NCBI GenBank assembly: GCA_038210135.1
Contig: JBBQWZ010000003.1
Span: 124,001-188,000 of the forward strand
Direction of reading: 5' to 3'
DNA length: 64,000 nt
From: JBBQWZ01 sp038210135
GTDB lineage: Bacteria; Acidobacteriota; Terriglobia; Bryobacterales; Bryobacteraceae
Under the pieces are notes generated by a model. It had not been told where the DNA came from. It did no database searches and saw only the letters and a program-made list of their open reading frames with translations. Position numbers and translations under genes: made by a program. This document shows, in pieces, positions 18,371 through 25,894 of the stretch. The first letter of the stretch is position 1; the number at the start of each line of letters is the position of its first letter.

Positions 18371-18937
18371 ATGCATCCAATGCCCAACGAAATGCCTCGC
18401 GGACGCTGCTTCGAAGACTTTCGTCCCGGCGAACTCATCCGCCACGCCCTTGGACGCACCATCACCGCCACCGACAATTCCTGGTTCACGCTGCTCACCT
18501 GCAATACGAATCCGATCCATTTCGATGCCCACTACGCAGCGCAAACAGAATTCGGAAAGCCTCTCGTAAACTCCACCTTCACCTTGGCTTTGGTCACCGG
18601 ACTCTCCGTCGCCGACGTCTCGCAATACGCCGTGAACTTAGGCTGGGACGAAGTTCGCATGCCGGCGCCGGTTTTCGAAGGCGACACCATCTACGCGCAA
18701 ACCGAAATCTTGAACATTCGCGATTCTAAATCCCGCCCCCACATGGGCCTCGTCGAAATCAAGACTACCGGCTTCAAGCAGGACGGAACCGTGGTCCTCG
18801 AATACCGCCGGACCATCCTCGTATACCGGCGCGGACACGAACCACGACTGCCCGCACCGTCTGTGAAGAGAGAACGCGACGATCAGAACCGCCAACGAAG
18901 TGAGCGGCCAAACGAAACAGAACCGCCAACGAAGTGA
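18371..18937 (+). CDS. MaoC-family hydratase, probable itaconyl-CoA or mesaconyl-CoA hydratase
   Basis: The 188-residue hot-dog protein has the hydratase segment around residues 43-58. The canonical G-D-x-N-P-x-H motif reads C-N-T-N-P-I-H (Asn45, His50), so the usual catalytic Asp is Asn. In context it would hydrate itaconyl-CoA to citramalyl-CoA for the lyase encoded just upstream. The last 20 or so residues are very polar (DDQNRQRSERPNETEPPTK) and are encoded by two copies of an intergenic repeat, so they look like a read-through tail added by repeat insertion rather than part of the fold. It is the last gene of the four-gene operon. Confidence 0.87.
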   Translation: MHPMPNEMPRGRCFEDFRPGELIRHALGRTITATDNSWFTLLTCNTNPIHFDAHYAAQTEFGKPLVNSTFTLALVTGLSVADVSQYAVNLGWDEVRMPAPVFEGDTIYAQTEILNIRDSKSRPHMGLVEIKTTGFKQDGTVVLEYRRTILVYRRGHEPRLPAPSVKRERDDQNRQRSERPNETEPPTK

Positions 18938-18940
18938 GAC
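18885..18940. repeat. Two direct copies of AGAACCGCCAACGAAGTGAG spanning a stop codon
   Basis: Copies at about 18885-18904 and 18919-18938 flank GCGGCCAAACGAAAC. They encode the tail of the MaoC-family protein and include its stop codon. Related pieces (CGCCAACAAGTNGCTTCG) occur at 23916 and 23962. Confidence 0.7.
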
Positions 18941-19098
18941 GAAGTCGAGAAATCCAGCAAAGAATCCGAGCCGCGGACCAAGCGGAACGCAATCGCCGGT
19001 TACACTGCGCGCACCAAGCCGCACGAAGTGCCGCGGTGTAAGCGCGTCACCACCTCACCGGCAAAACTCACGACCACGTGGGGTAGCACGATTATCTT

Positions 19099-19323
19099 GT
19101 GCGAGTCAAGACATCCATCACACTCCCGGAAGACCTCGTCCGCCGGATCGACCGCATCGACAACAACCGCTCCGCCTTTCTGGAGCGCGCTTCCCGCGAA
19201 TATCTCGATCGGCTCGCCAAAGCAAAACGCGACGCGAAAGACGCTGCCATCCTGAACTCCCAAGCGGCTGCTCTCAACGCCGAAGCCTCCGACGTCCTCG
19301 ATTACCAGGGCTTGGCAAACTGA
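19099..19323 (+). CDS. Orphan ribbon-helix-helix (CopG-like) protein
   Basis: A GTG start at 19099 gives 74 residues beginning VKTSITLPEDLVRRIDRI, the beta-strand and first helix of a CopG-type ribbon-helix-helix domain, followed by a charged helical tail. Such proteins usually are antitoxins or autorepressors. The 95 bp after the stop encode no recognisable toxin; the remaining open frame lacks a start codon. It may therefore be a solitary regulator or the remnant of a toxin-antitoxin pair. Confidence 0.7.
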   Translation: MRVKTSITLPEDLVRRIDRIDNNRSAFLERASREYLDRLAKAKRDAKDAAILNSQAAALNAEASDVLDYQGLAN

Positions 19324-19418
19324 ACCAGGTAAAAACCAGGGAACTGGACCTCGCTATCAAAATCGCATTGAATCTCGAAGGCTAATTCCGAGTTCATACC
19401 GCGGGTTACACTGCGGAC

Positions 19419-21041
19419 ATGCGATCCCAGACGATCCTCCTGCTGGCCGCCGCACTCCCCCTGACCCCGCAGGAAGCGCCGACCATCAAGATCACCACCC
19501 GCATGGTGCAGGTCAACGTCATCGTGCGCGACAAAAAAGGCCCCGTCAGCGATCTCAAAAAGGAAGACTTCACGCTGCTCGAGCAAGGCAAGCCGCGCAC
19601 CATCGCATCCTTCTCCGTCGCCGCCTCCGCCAACACGCCCGCCCCCACCGGAGCCGCCAAGCTTCCCCCCAACATCTTCTCGAACCAGATGGACCGCGAC
19701 GCCACCTCGGCCAACAACGTCACCGTCGTCCTGCTCGACGGACTCAACACGCCCATCGCCGATCAAGCCTACGCGCGCAAAGCCGTCATTCAATTTCTCG
19801 AGTCCCTTCACCGCGAGGACCGCATCGCGCTCTACGTCCTCGGCGGCACTCTCCGAGTGCTTCACGATTTCACCAGCGACTACGATCAATTGCGCGCCGC
19901 CATCGCGCGCTCGAAGGGCGAGAATATCGGCCACCTCGACGCCTCCGAGCCGGATGTCAGCGACACCGGAACCGCTATCGACGACTTCCTGAACGGCGCC
20001 AATCAGAAGATCTCGGACTTCTACACTGTCGATCGCGTCCGCCGCACGACCGAAGCCCTCGAGGCCATCGCGCGCCACGTCAGCAGCGTGCCCGGCCGCA
20101 AGAATCTCGTCTGGGTTTCCGGCAGCTTTCCCTTCTCTATCGGCCTCGACGGTCCCATGGGCGGCACCAACGAGCAACGTACTTTCAGTGACGAAATTCA
20201 ACGCGCCACCCGGCGCCTCAATCAGGCCAACCTCGCCGTCTATCCCGTGGATGCCCGCGGCTTGGTCGGCCTTCCGAAATCCATGACCGCCGCCGCCCCG
20301 AGTCGCAGTATCCGTGCCGGTGCCCCGCCTCCAAAGATCAACTTTCGTCCCACCGGCCTCGACACCATGGACGAAATCGCCTCCCGCACCGGCGGCAAGG
20401 CGTTCTACAACACCAACGACATTCGCGGAGCGATCGTGAAGGCCACCGAGGACGCCGAGCTTACCTATACGCTCGGCTTCTATCCGGCATCGGAGGAGCT
20501 CGATGGAAAATTCCACGAGCTGAAAGTGAAGGTCGCTCGTTCGGGCGTGGACGTCCGCTACCGCAAAGGCTATCTGGCCGTGGACTCGCCAGTGCCCACC
20601 GATAAACAGCAACTCGACGATTTGAAAGCGGCCGCCGTCGGTCCGCTCGACCTCACCGAAATCGCCGTGTCCACGAGAGTCGATGTCGTCAACGAGCCCA
20701 AACCGGGCACGCTGCAACTCACCATGCTGATCGATGCCCACGACCTGCAGCTCGAGAAGATCGGCGAGAAATGGACCGGCAAAGCCCAGCTCATGATCCT
20801 CCAGGTCGGCGCCGACCAGAAGATCGTCGGCAACTTAAGTGAGGCCTTCAAGATCAACCTCACCGACGATCAGTACAAGGCCATCCTGCAAAAAGGAATG
20901 CTGATCGCCAAGCGCGTCGAGCCCGCGAAGGACGTGAAGCAGGTCCGCGTTCTGATGCAAGACAAAACCACCGGCAAGATCGGCTCCCTCCGAATGCCGG
21001 TCGCGCAAATCCTAGCCGCCAAACCACCCGATCTGAAATAG
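19419..21041 (+). CDS. VWFA-related acidobacterial domain protein, exported
   Basis: The 540-residue protein has a short N-terminal signal (MRSQTILLLAAALPLTPQ) and a pre-domain typical of the acidobacterial VWFA-related family (IKITTRMVQVNVIVRDKKGP followed by VSDLKKEDF). It then carries a von Willebrand A domain. The metal-site motif at Asp107 reads DGLNT rather than the canonical DxSxS, so metal binding may be altered. Two short insertions rich in Ala and Pro lie at about residues 68-84. The family is expanded in Acidobacteria and presumed to act in extracytoplasmic protein interaction; no specific role is known. Confidence 0.9.
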   Translation: MRSQTILLLAAALPLTPQEAPTIKITTRMVQVNVIVRDKKGPVSDLKKEDFTLLEQGKPRTIASFSVAASANTPAPTGAAKLPPNIFSNQMDRDATSANNVTVVLLDGLNTPIADQAYARKAVIQFLESLHREDRIALYVLGGTLRVLHDFTSDYDQLRAAIARSKGENIGHLDASEPDVSDTGTAIDDFLNGANQKISDFYTVDRVRRTTEALEAIARHVSSVPGRKNLVWVSGSFPFSIGLDGPMGGTNEQRTFSDEIQRATRRLNQANLAVYPVDARGLVGLPKSMTAAAPSRSIRAGAPPPKINFRPTGLDTMDEIASRTGGKAFYNTNDIRGAIVKATEDAELTYTLGFYPASEELDGKFHELKVKVARSGVDVRYRKGYLAVDSPVPTDKQQLDDLKAAAVGPLDLTEIAVSTRVDVVNEPKPGTLQLTMLIDAHDLQLEKIGEKWTGKAQLMILQVGADQKIVGNLSEAFKINLTDDQYKAILQKGMLIAKRVEPAKDVKQVRVLMQDKTTGKIGSLRMPVAQILAAKPPDLK

Positions 21042-21054
21042 AAGTGGCCTAGCC

Positions 21055-21080
21055 AAGTGGCATAGGCCTCCGGCCTGTGC
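21055..21080 (+). repeat. CATAGGCCTCCGGCCTGTG interspersed repeat
   Basis: One of seven copies in this window. The core contains the inverted repeat AGGCC-TCC-GGCCT, and the 5' flank is usually AAGTGG or AGTGC. This copy starts 13 bp after the VWFA stop. Confidence 0.85.
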
Positions 21081-21150
21081 CCGAAATCAAAACCACCCGC
21101 AACAACGCAAGCCGCCGTAGCAGCAAGCGCCAAATCCGAGCCGAGCCCAA

Positions 21151-21300
21151 AGTGCTCCGAAGGAGCACGACGGCAGCGGACAAGCTCCGAAGGAGCACGG
21201 CGGAAGCGGACAAGCTCCGAAGGAGCACGTCGGAAGCAGACAAGCTCCGAAGGAGCAAGTCGGGCGCGGACAAGGTCCGAAGGAGCAAGTCGGGCGACAA
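21151..21300. repeat. Five tandem 30-bp units with GCTCCGAAGGAGC palindromes
   Basis: Units start at 21151, 21181, 21211, 21241 and 21271. Each carries the palindrome GCTCC-GAA-GGAGC followed by a variable AC(G/A)NCGG(A/C)AGCGGACAA tail. The last two have GGAGCAAGTCGGGC variants, and the final left arm is GGTCC. Single copies of the same family lie at 52444 and 58249. The array reads open in several frames because its period is a multiple of three; no gene is called. Confidence 0.88.
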
Positions 21301-21382
21301 ACCACTCCACGACAGCTTCCGAAATCCTCCCCGATGTTCTATGCTCTGGTAGTCCGGATCGCGGACCCCGGGAGCTCCCTTC

Positions 21383-22912
21383 ATGAACCGTGTCGTATTC
21401 GCCCTCCTCACCGCGGCGCCGGCCATCGCCGGTATCTTCGCGCCGATCCCCACGCAAAACGGAATCCTCGCCGGCGTTCCCGGCAAGAATGACAAAGTCC
21501 GCGTCTACAAAGGAATCCCCTACGCTGCGCCGCCCGTCGGCGACCTTCGCTGGAAGGAGCCTCAACCCGCCGCCTCCTGGACCGGTATCAAACCCGCTAG
21601 TGAATTCGCCCCATCCTGCCCGCAGGCCCTCTATCCCGAAACCTCGCCCTATTACCAGTCGGCTTTCCCGCGCAGCGAAGACTGCCTCTATCTCAACGTC
21701 TGGACCGCGTCGCACTCCGCCAACGTCAAGCGTCCCGTCATGGTTTGGATCCACGGCGGAGGCTACACCCGCGGCTCCGGCGCGACCCCCACCTACGACG
21801 GCGAAATCCTTGCCGCCAAAGGCGCCGTCATCGTCACCGTCAACTATCGCCTCGGCGCCTTCGGCTTCTTCGCCCATCCGGAATTGACCCGCGAATCTCC
21901 CAATCATTCATCCGGCAACTACGGTCTGCTCGACATGGTCGCTGCGCTGCAATGGGTCGAGAAGAACATCGCCGCGTTCGGCGGAGACCCTAAGCGCGTG
22001 ACCATCTTCGGCGAATCCGCCGGCTCAAGCGCCGTTAATTTCCTGATGGCGTCGCCCCTCGCGAAAGGTCTCTTCCACCGCGTCATCGGAGAAAGCGGCG
22101 CGAACTTCGGCCGCAAAATCACGCTCGCCGAAGTGGAACAAACCGGTGCCAAGCTAGGCGACCTCGCCTCGCTGCGCGCAAAGTCCACCGACGAAGTCAT
22201 GAAGATGGCCGGAGCGCGTCCGTGCGTCGATGGCTACTTCCTCAAACAAGACGTGTCCGCCGTGTTCGCGCAAGCGAAGCAGAACGACGTGCCCGTCATC
22301 GCCGGCTACAACGCCGACGAGACCCGCGTGCTCGCTCCCCTGCCCGCCAACGCGACCGCCGCCACGGTCCGCGACCAGTTGAAATCGCGCTACGGCAAAG
22401 CCTTCGACGAGTTCGCCAAGGTCTATCCAGTGGCCACGGATACCCAAACCTTCGACGCCTATTACGACAGCACCAAGGACGCCGGCATGGGCCTGCAGAT
22501 GCGGACCTGGGCGCGCGAGCAAACCAAGTCCGGCAAGGCTCCGGCGTATCTTTATTACTTCACGCGCATTCCTCCCGGGAAAACCAGCGCCACGCTGCGC
22601 TCGTATCACGCGGCCGAAATCGCCTACGTTTTCGGCAACCTGGCGCCAACGCGTTCGTGGGAAGACACCGACCGCAAACTCTCTGACGCCATGTCGAGCT
22701 ATTGGGTGAACTTCGCCGCCACCGGCAATCCCAATGGCAAAGGCCTGCCGAAGTGGCCGGGCTACGACGCCGCGAGCGACGCTTCGCTCGTCTTCGGCAA
22801 CGTCATCCAAGTGAAGAAACAGGTCAACAAGGCCGGCCTCGATTTCTTTGAAAAGCACACTGCCGCCGAAGTTCCAGCGGCTCCGCGATCGGGCGGACAG
22901 CGAGACCGGTAA
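21383..22912 (+). CDS. Type B carboxylesterase, secreted
   Basis: The 509-residue alpha/beta hydrolase has an N-terminal signal (MNRVVFALLTAAPAIAG) and carboxylesterase landmarks. These are KGIPYAAPPVGDLRW, SEDCLYLNVW, the oxyanion-hole HGGGY, and nucleophile Ser212 in FGESAGSSAV. The catalytic His lies in SYHAAEIAYVFGNL, and GYNADETRVL supplies the probable acidic member. It should hydrolyse ester substrates outside the cytoplasm. Four bases after its stop the cyclase-family gene begins, so the two are probably co-transcribed. Confidence 0.92.
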   Translation: MNRVVFALLTAAPAIAGIFAPIPTQNGILAGVPGKNDKVRVYKGIPYAAPPVGDLRWKEPQPAASWTGIKPASEFAPSCPQALYPETSPYYQSAFPRSEDCLYLNVWTASHSANVKRPVMVWIHGGGYTRGSGATPTYDGEILAAKGAVIVTVNYRLGAFGFFAHPELTRESPNHSSGNYGLLDMVAALQWVEKNIAAFGGDPKRVTIFGESAGSSAVNFLMASPLAKGLFHRVIGESGANFGRKITLAEVEQTGAKLGDLASLRAKSTDEVMKMAGARPCVDGYFLKQDVSAVFAQAKQNDVPVIAGYNADETRVLAPLPANATAATVRDQLKSRYGKAFDEFAKVYPVATDTQTFDAYYDSTKDAGMGLQMRTWAREQTKSGKAPAYLYYFTRIPPGKTSATLRSYHAAEIAYVFGNLAPTRSWEDTDRKLSDAMSSYWVNFAATGNPNGKGLPKWPGYDAASDASLVFGNVIQVKKQVNKAGLDFFEKHTAAEVPAAPRSGGQRDR

Positions 22913-22916
22913 GCGC

Positions 22917-23864
22917 ATGCGCATCGTTCTCTCCTTGCTCCTGCTCGCCGGTTCCGCGTACGCCGAAGATCACATAACGGTCAAGGCCGACGTCGACCGC
23001 TGGATGAAAGAGCTTTCGAATTGGGGCCGCTGGGGCAAAGACGACCAGCTCGGAGCGCTCAATCTCATCACGCCCGCCAAACGCAAAGAGGCCTTGAATC
23101 TGGTGAAAGACGGTTATCCGGTTTCACTCGCGCATGACATCGAAACCGAAAAGGCCGCCGACAATGCCAATCCGTTCACCCATACGATGATCCTCGCCGG
23201 CAGCTTCGCGCTCGACTCCATTGCCGTCAACTATCACGGCTACGCGCACACTCACATGGATGCGCTTTGCCACATGTTCTACGAAGGCAAAATGTACAAC
23301 GGCTTCCCGCAAACCGAGGTGACCAAGGCGGGCGCGGGCAAGCTGGCCATCTTGAACGCGAAGCAAGGCGTGATGACGCGCGGCATCCTGATGGACATCG
23401 CGCGCCTCAAGGGCGTCGAGTACCTGGAGCCAGGAACGCCCATTTATCCCGAAGATCTATCGGCGTGGGAAAAGCAAGCTGGCGTGAAGGTGTCGCCCGG
23501 CGATGTCGTCTTCATTCGCACCGGACGCTGGGCACGCCGCGCCGAAAAGGGTCCGTGGGACGCGGGCCGGAATGCCGCCGGCATGCATGCGTCCTGCGCA
23601 AAGTGGCTCCGCGATCGCGACGTCGCCATGGTCGGATCGGATGTAGCAAGCGACGTCACTCCGTCGCAGGTTCCGGGCGTGACGCTGCCGATTCATCAAT
23701 TGCTGCTGGTCGCAATGGGAGTCCATATCTTCGACAATTGCGATCTCGAAGCCGTGTCGAAAGCCGCCGCCGACCGCAAGCGCTGGGCCTTCCTCCTGAC
23801 TGCGGCTCCCATGGCCGTAAGGGGAGGAACCGGCTCCCCTTTGAATCCCATCGCAACCTTCTAA
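22917..23864 (+). CDS. Secreted cyclase-family (kynurenine-formamidase-like) metal hydrolase
   Basis: The ATG at 22917 gives 315 residues with a signal peptide (MRIVLSLLLLAGSAYAEDH). The metal-binding region THMDALCHMFYEG corresponds to the HxGTHxDxPxH motif of the cyclase family, preceded by NYHGYAH. The family includes arylformamidase and metal-dependent hydrolases; a substrate cannot be named. The longer open frame upstream reads through the end of the esterase gene. It forms a two-gene unit with that esterase, which suggests that the pair acts on the same ester or formyl compounds. Confidence 0.85.
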   Translation: MRIVLSLLLLAGSAYAEDHITVKADVDRWMKELSNWGRWGKDDQLGALNLITPAKRKEALNLVKDGYPVSLAHDIETEKAADNANPFTHTMILAGSFALDSIAVNYHGYAHTHMDALCHMFYEGKMYNGFPQTEVTKAGAGKLAILNAKQGVMTRGILMDIARLKGVEYLEPGTPIYPEDLSAWEKQAGVKVSPGDVVFIRTGRWARRAEKGPWDAGRNAAGMHASCAKWLRDRDVAMVGSDVASDVTPSQVPGVTLPIHQLLLVAMGVHIFDNCDLEAVSKAAADRKRWAFLLTAAPMAVRGGTGSPLNPIATF

Positions 23865-24415
23865 GAGCGTCCGCTTAAGAGAGACCGCCTAACCGAGCCC
23901 GCCGATCCACCCCGTCGCCAACAAGTGGCTTCGTTTCGTAAACCCGAATCCGAGAAGCGGACGCCAACAAGTCGCTTCGTTTCGCAAATCCAAGGCGCGA
24001 TCGGTAATGCCGTCGCTCACTAAATCCCCACCTGGCTTGAACCCGGAGCGTAAGCGACGGGACTTCCGGTTCTAATACTCTAGGATTCCGCGCGATCTCA
24101 CACAAATTCGTAAGATCGCGCTCCCTCAATCCAATCAACCGCCCACGGCGGTGCGGCCGGTGACCCCAAGATCGACAGGCGCTGTTTATAGTGATATCAC
24201 CACCCAGCGGCATCAAGCCGCGACTGTAAGGAACCGTACTTGTTCCCTCTATCCCCGAGGGGATTTAACTCATCCGCCTGCGCGCCCACACCCAATCCCG
24301 AACGAAACCCACAAAGCGCTGCGCCTAAACACCAGGATTTAAGGCAACTAAACGACGCACTTCCCTCGTTTCAACCACTTAGCACTTGGCACAAGACCTG
24401 CCATAGCTTACCCCG
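23865..24415. other. Repeat-rich intergenic region without a gene
   Basis: This 551-bp spacer holds two direct copies of CGCCAACAAGTNGCTTCGTTTCG (starts 23916 and 23962) and a clean 20-nt hairpin repeat at 24042-24061 (CCCG/CGGG clamps, GTAA loop). It also has a CGCGATCT...AGATCGCG inverted repeat at about 24094-24118 and a decayed hairpin near 24222. The short open frames here have no start context or recognisable product. Confidence 0.7.
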
Positions 24416-24427
24416 AAGAAGGAGGAG
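24416..24427 (+). promoter_or_regulatory. Strong ribosome binding site for the cytochrome c
   Basis: AAGAAGGAGGAG ends nine bases before the ATG at 24437. It is the clearest Shine-Dalgarno sequence in this part of the window and confirms that start. Confidence 0.85.
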
Positions 24428-24436
24428 TTAATCAAC

Positions 24437-24853
24437 ATGCTCCGTCGCCTGGCAATTGTCTGCGCGCTATTTGCGACCACGATCCTGAGCGCCCAGCCCG
24501 CAGTTAAGAAAGTCTCTCCCTCACAAACCTCGCCGGCCTCCGGCAAGGAAATGTTCGCCTCCTACTGCTCCGCCTGTCATGGCAAGGATGCGATCGGAAA
24601 CGGACCGGCTGCCTCCGCGCTCAAAGTGACGCCAGCCGATCTCACCAGCCTGACGGCCCGGAATAGTGGTAAATTTCCCGAGCTGAAAGTGTATTCCGCC
24701 ATCAAGGGCGATAACGAAATGCCCGCTCACGGTTCGAAAGATATGCCGGTTTGGGGCAGTGTGTTCGCAGCCATGGCGCATGGAAACGAAGGCGAAATCC
24801 AGATGCGGATCTCCAACCTGGTCGCCTATGTGAAGTCCATTCAAAAAATGTAG
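24437..24853 (+). CDS. Small secreted c-type cytochrome
   Basis: The 138-residue protein has a signal peptide (MLRRLAIVCALFATTILSAQ) and a single heme-binding CSACH motif (Cys44, Cys47, His48). Candidate axial methionines are Met95 (NEMPAHG) and Met103 (KDMPVWG). The overall pattern, including GNGPAASALKVTPADLT and the closing VAYVKSIQ, matches class I monoheme cytochromes that shuttle electrons in the periplasm. A rho-independent terminator follows 26 bp after the stop, so it is probably monocistronic. Confidence 0.92.
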   Translation: MLRRLAIVCALFATTILSAQPAVKKVSPSQTSPASGKEMFASYCSACHGKDAIGNGPAASALKVTPADLTSLTARNSGKFPELKVYSAIKGDNEMPAHGSKDMPVWGSVFAAMAHGNEGEIQMRISNLVAYVKSIQKM

Positions 24854-24879
24854 CTGTTGCTACCAACCGAACCCTCGAA

Positions 24880-24925
24880 AGATCCACCGCGGCCACCCTC
24901 CGAGTCCGCGGTGGATCTATTTCTT
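24880..24925 (+). terminator. Rho-independent terminator of the cytochrome c gene
   Basis: A perfect 13-bp stem (AGATCCACCGCGG at 24880-24892 with CCGCGGTGGATCT at 24906-24918) closes a 13-nt loop and is followed by ATTTCTT. Confidence 0.88.
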
Positions 24926-24957
24926 AAAGAACACCAAGGCGCCAAACCGAGCCGCGA

Positions 24958-25110
24958 AACCGAGGCGCGTCAGGCCGCGCTCACTAACATCAGCACCGAA
25001 CCGCGACCGTAAGGGAGCGGACTTCCTCCCACAAAGCTCGTAAGGCCACGCTCTCTAGCCCTCCGCCCACAAACTCTAAATGGAACCCCGAGCGTCAGCC
25101 ACGGGACCGG
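24958..25110. repeat. Cluster of intergenic hairpin repeats
   Basis: It contains a GCGCGTCAGGCCGCGCTC-type element at 24964-24983, a perfect hairpin copy CCGCGACCGTAAGGGAGCGG at 25001-25020, a CTCGTAAGGCCACGCTCTC fragment near 25040 and a CCCC/CGGG copy at 25085-25104. Nothing in it looks coding. Confidence 0.8.
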
Positions 25111-25179
25111 CATTTCAGCGACCCGCCCTCCGCCCCATCCCACCTGAGAATAATCCGCCGCGCCGCCCACGTAGAAAGT

Positions 25180-25872
25180 GTGAAGCGAGTTCTGCTGATT
25201 CTGTGGACCACGGCCGGCCTGGCTGAAGCGGCCTCCCCTGCAAACGATGCCTTCGCCCGATCGCTGATTTGGGTTTCGAATCTTTCCCCGCGCGAGATGG
25301 CCGCCCAGGACCAGCCGGTCGCGCCCGCGGCATTGCCCCTGGTTCTTCAACTCCGCATTCTCGATGGCGAGGGCGTCGTTTACGGGCTCGGATCCCGCGC
25401 CACTCACGGCATCACAGTGCAGGTTACAGACGAAACCGGACACCCTGTCGCCGGAGCCGCGGTCAGTTTCGTTCTGCCCAATGACGGACCTTCCGGCACT
25501 TTCGAGAATGGCGCGAAAGCCGAAGTTGTCGTCACCAAATCCGACGGCCGCGCCGCCGTATGGGGCATGCGTTGGAACAAAACAGCCGGCCAGGTGGAAG
25601 TTCGCATCACCGCCCTCAAGGACCCGGCCCGCGCCGGCGCCGTCACGCACGTTGTCCTGAGTCCGAAGGTCGCAGCCGCACAGAAATCGCCCACCGAACA
25701 CGCGTATCACAACGGAAAACGATGGACCACCATCCTGCTGGTCGCCGCCGGAGTCGCCGGTGCGGGGTTGGCCGCCGGCCTGGTTGCGGGAAACAACTCG
25801 ACGCCGGCATTCGCCACCGTTTCAACCGCTCCGAAAATCGGAACGCCGTCCATCATTCTCGGCAAACCATAA
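25180..25872 (+). CDS. Exported Ig-like (Big-1) domain protein with C-terminal membrane segment
   Basis: A GTG start at 25180 gives 230 residues. A signal peptide (VKRVLLILWTTAGLAEAASP) is followed by a bacterial Ig-like fold of the Big-1 type at about residues 82-160, with GITVQVTDETGHPVAGAAVS, KSDGRAAVW and GQVEVRITA. A hydrophobic Gly/Ala-rich segment (LLVAAGVAGAGLAAGLVAG, about 187-205) is followed by a short tail. It is probably anchored in the envelope. It is the first of three consecutive genes (25180, 25895, 26701) that read as one operon of exported proteins, and the next stop-start gap is 22 bp. Confidence 0.8.
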   Translation: MKRVLLILWTTAGLAEAASPANDAFARSLIWVSNLSPREMAAQDQPVAPAALPLVLQLRILDGEGVVYGLGSRATHGITVQVTDETGHPVAGAAVSFVLPNDGPSGTFENGAKAEVVVTKSDGRAAVWGMRWNKTAGQVEVRITALKDPARAGAVTHVVLSPKVAAAQKSPTEHAYHNGKRWTTILLVAAGVAGAGLAAGLVAGNNSTPAFATVSTAPKIGTPSIILGKP

Positions 25873-25894
25873 GCCTCAATAGAAGGAGCCGCAC

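Noticed and set aside
19324..19385. Toxin partner for the ribbon-helix-helix protein
   Set aside because: The open frame (NQVKTRELDLAIKIALNLEG) has no start codon and is too short; it does not match a toxin family.
19302..20741. 479-codon minus-strand frame opposite the VWFA gene
   Set aside because: It overlaps a gene with family signatures and has no domain of its own.
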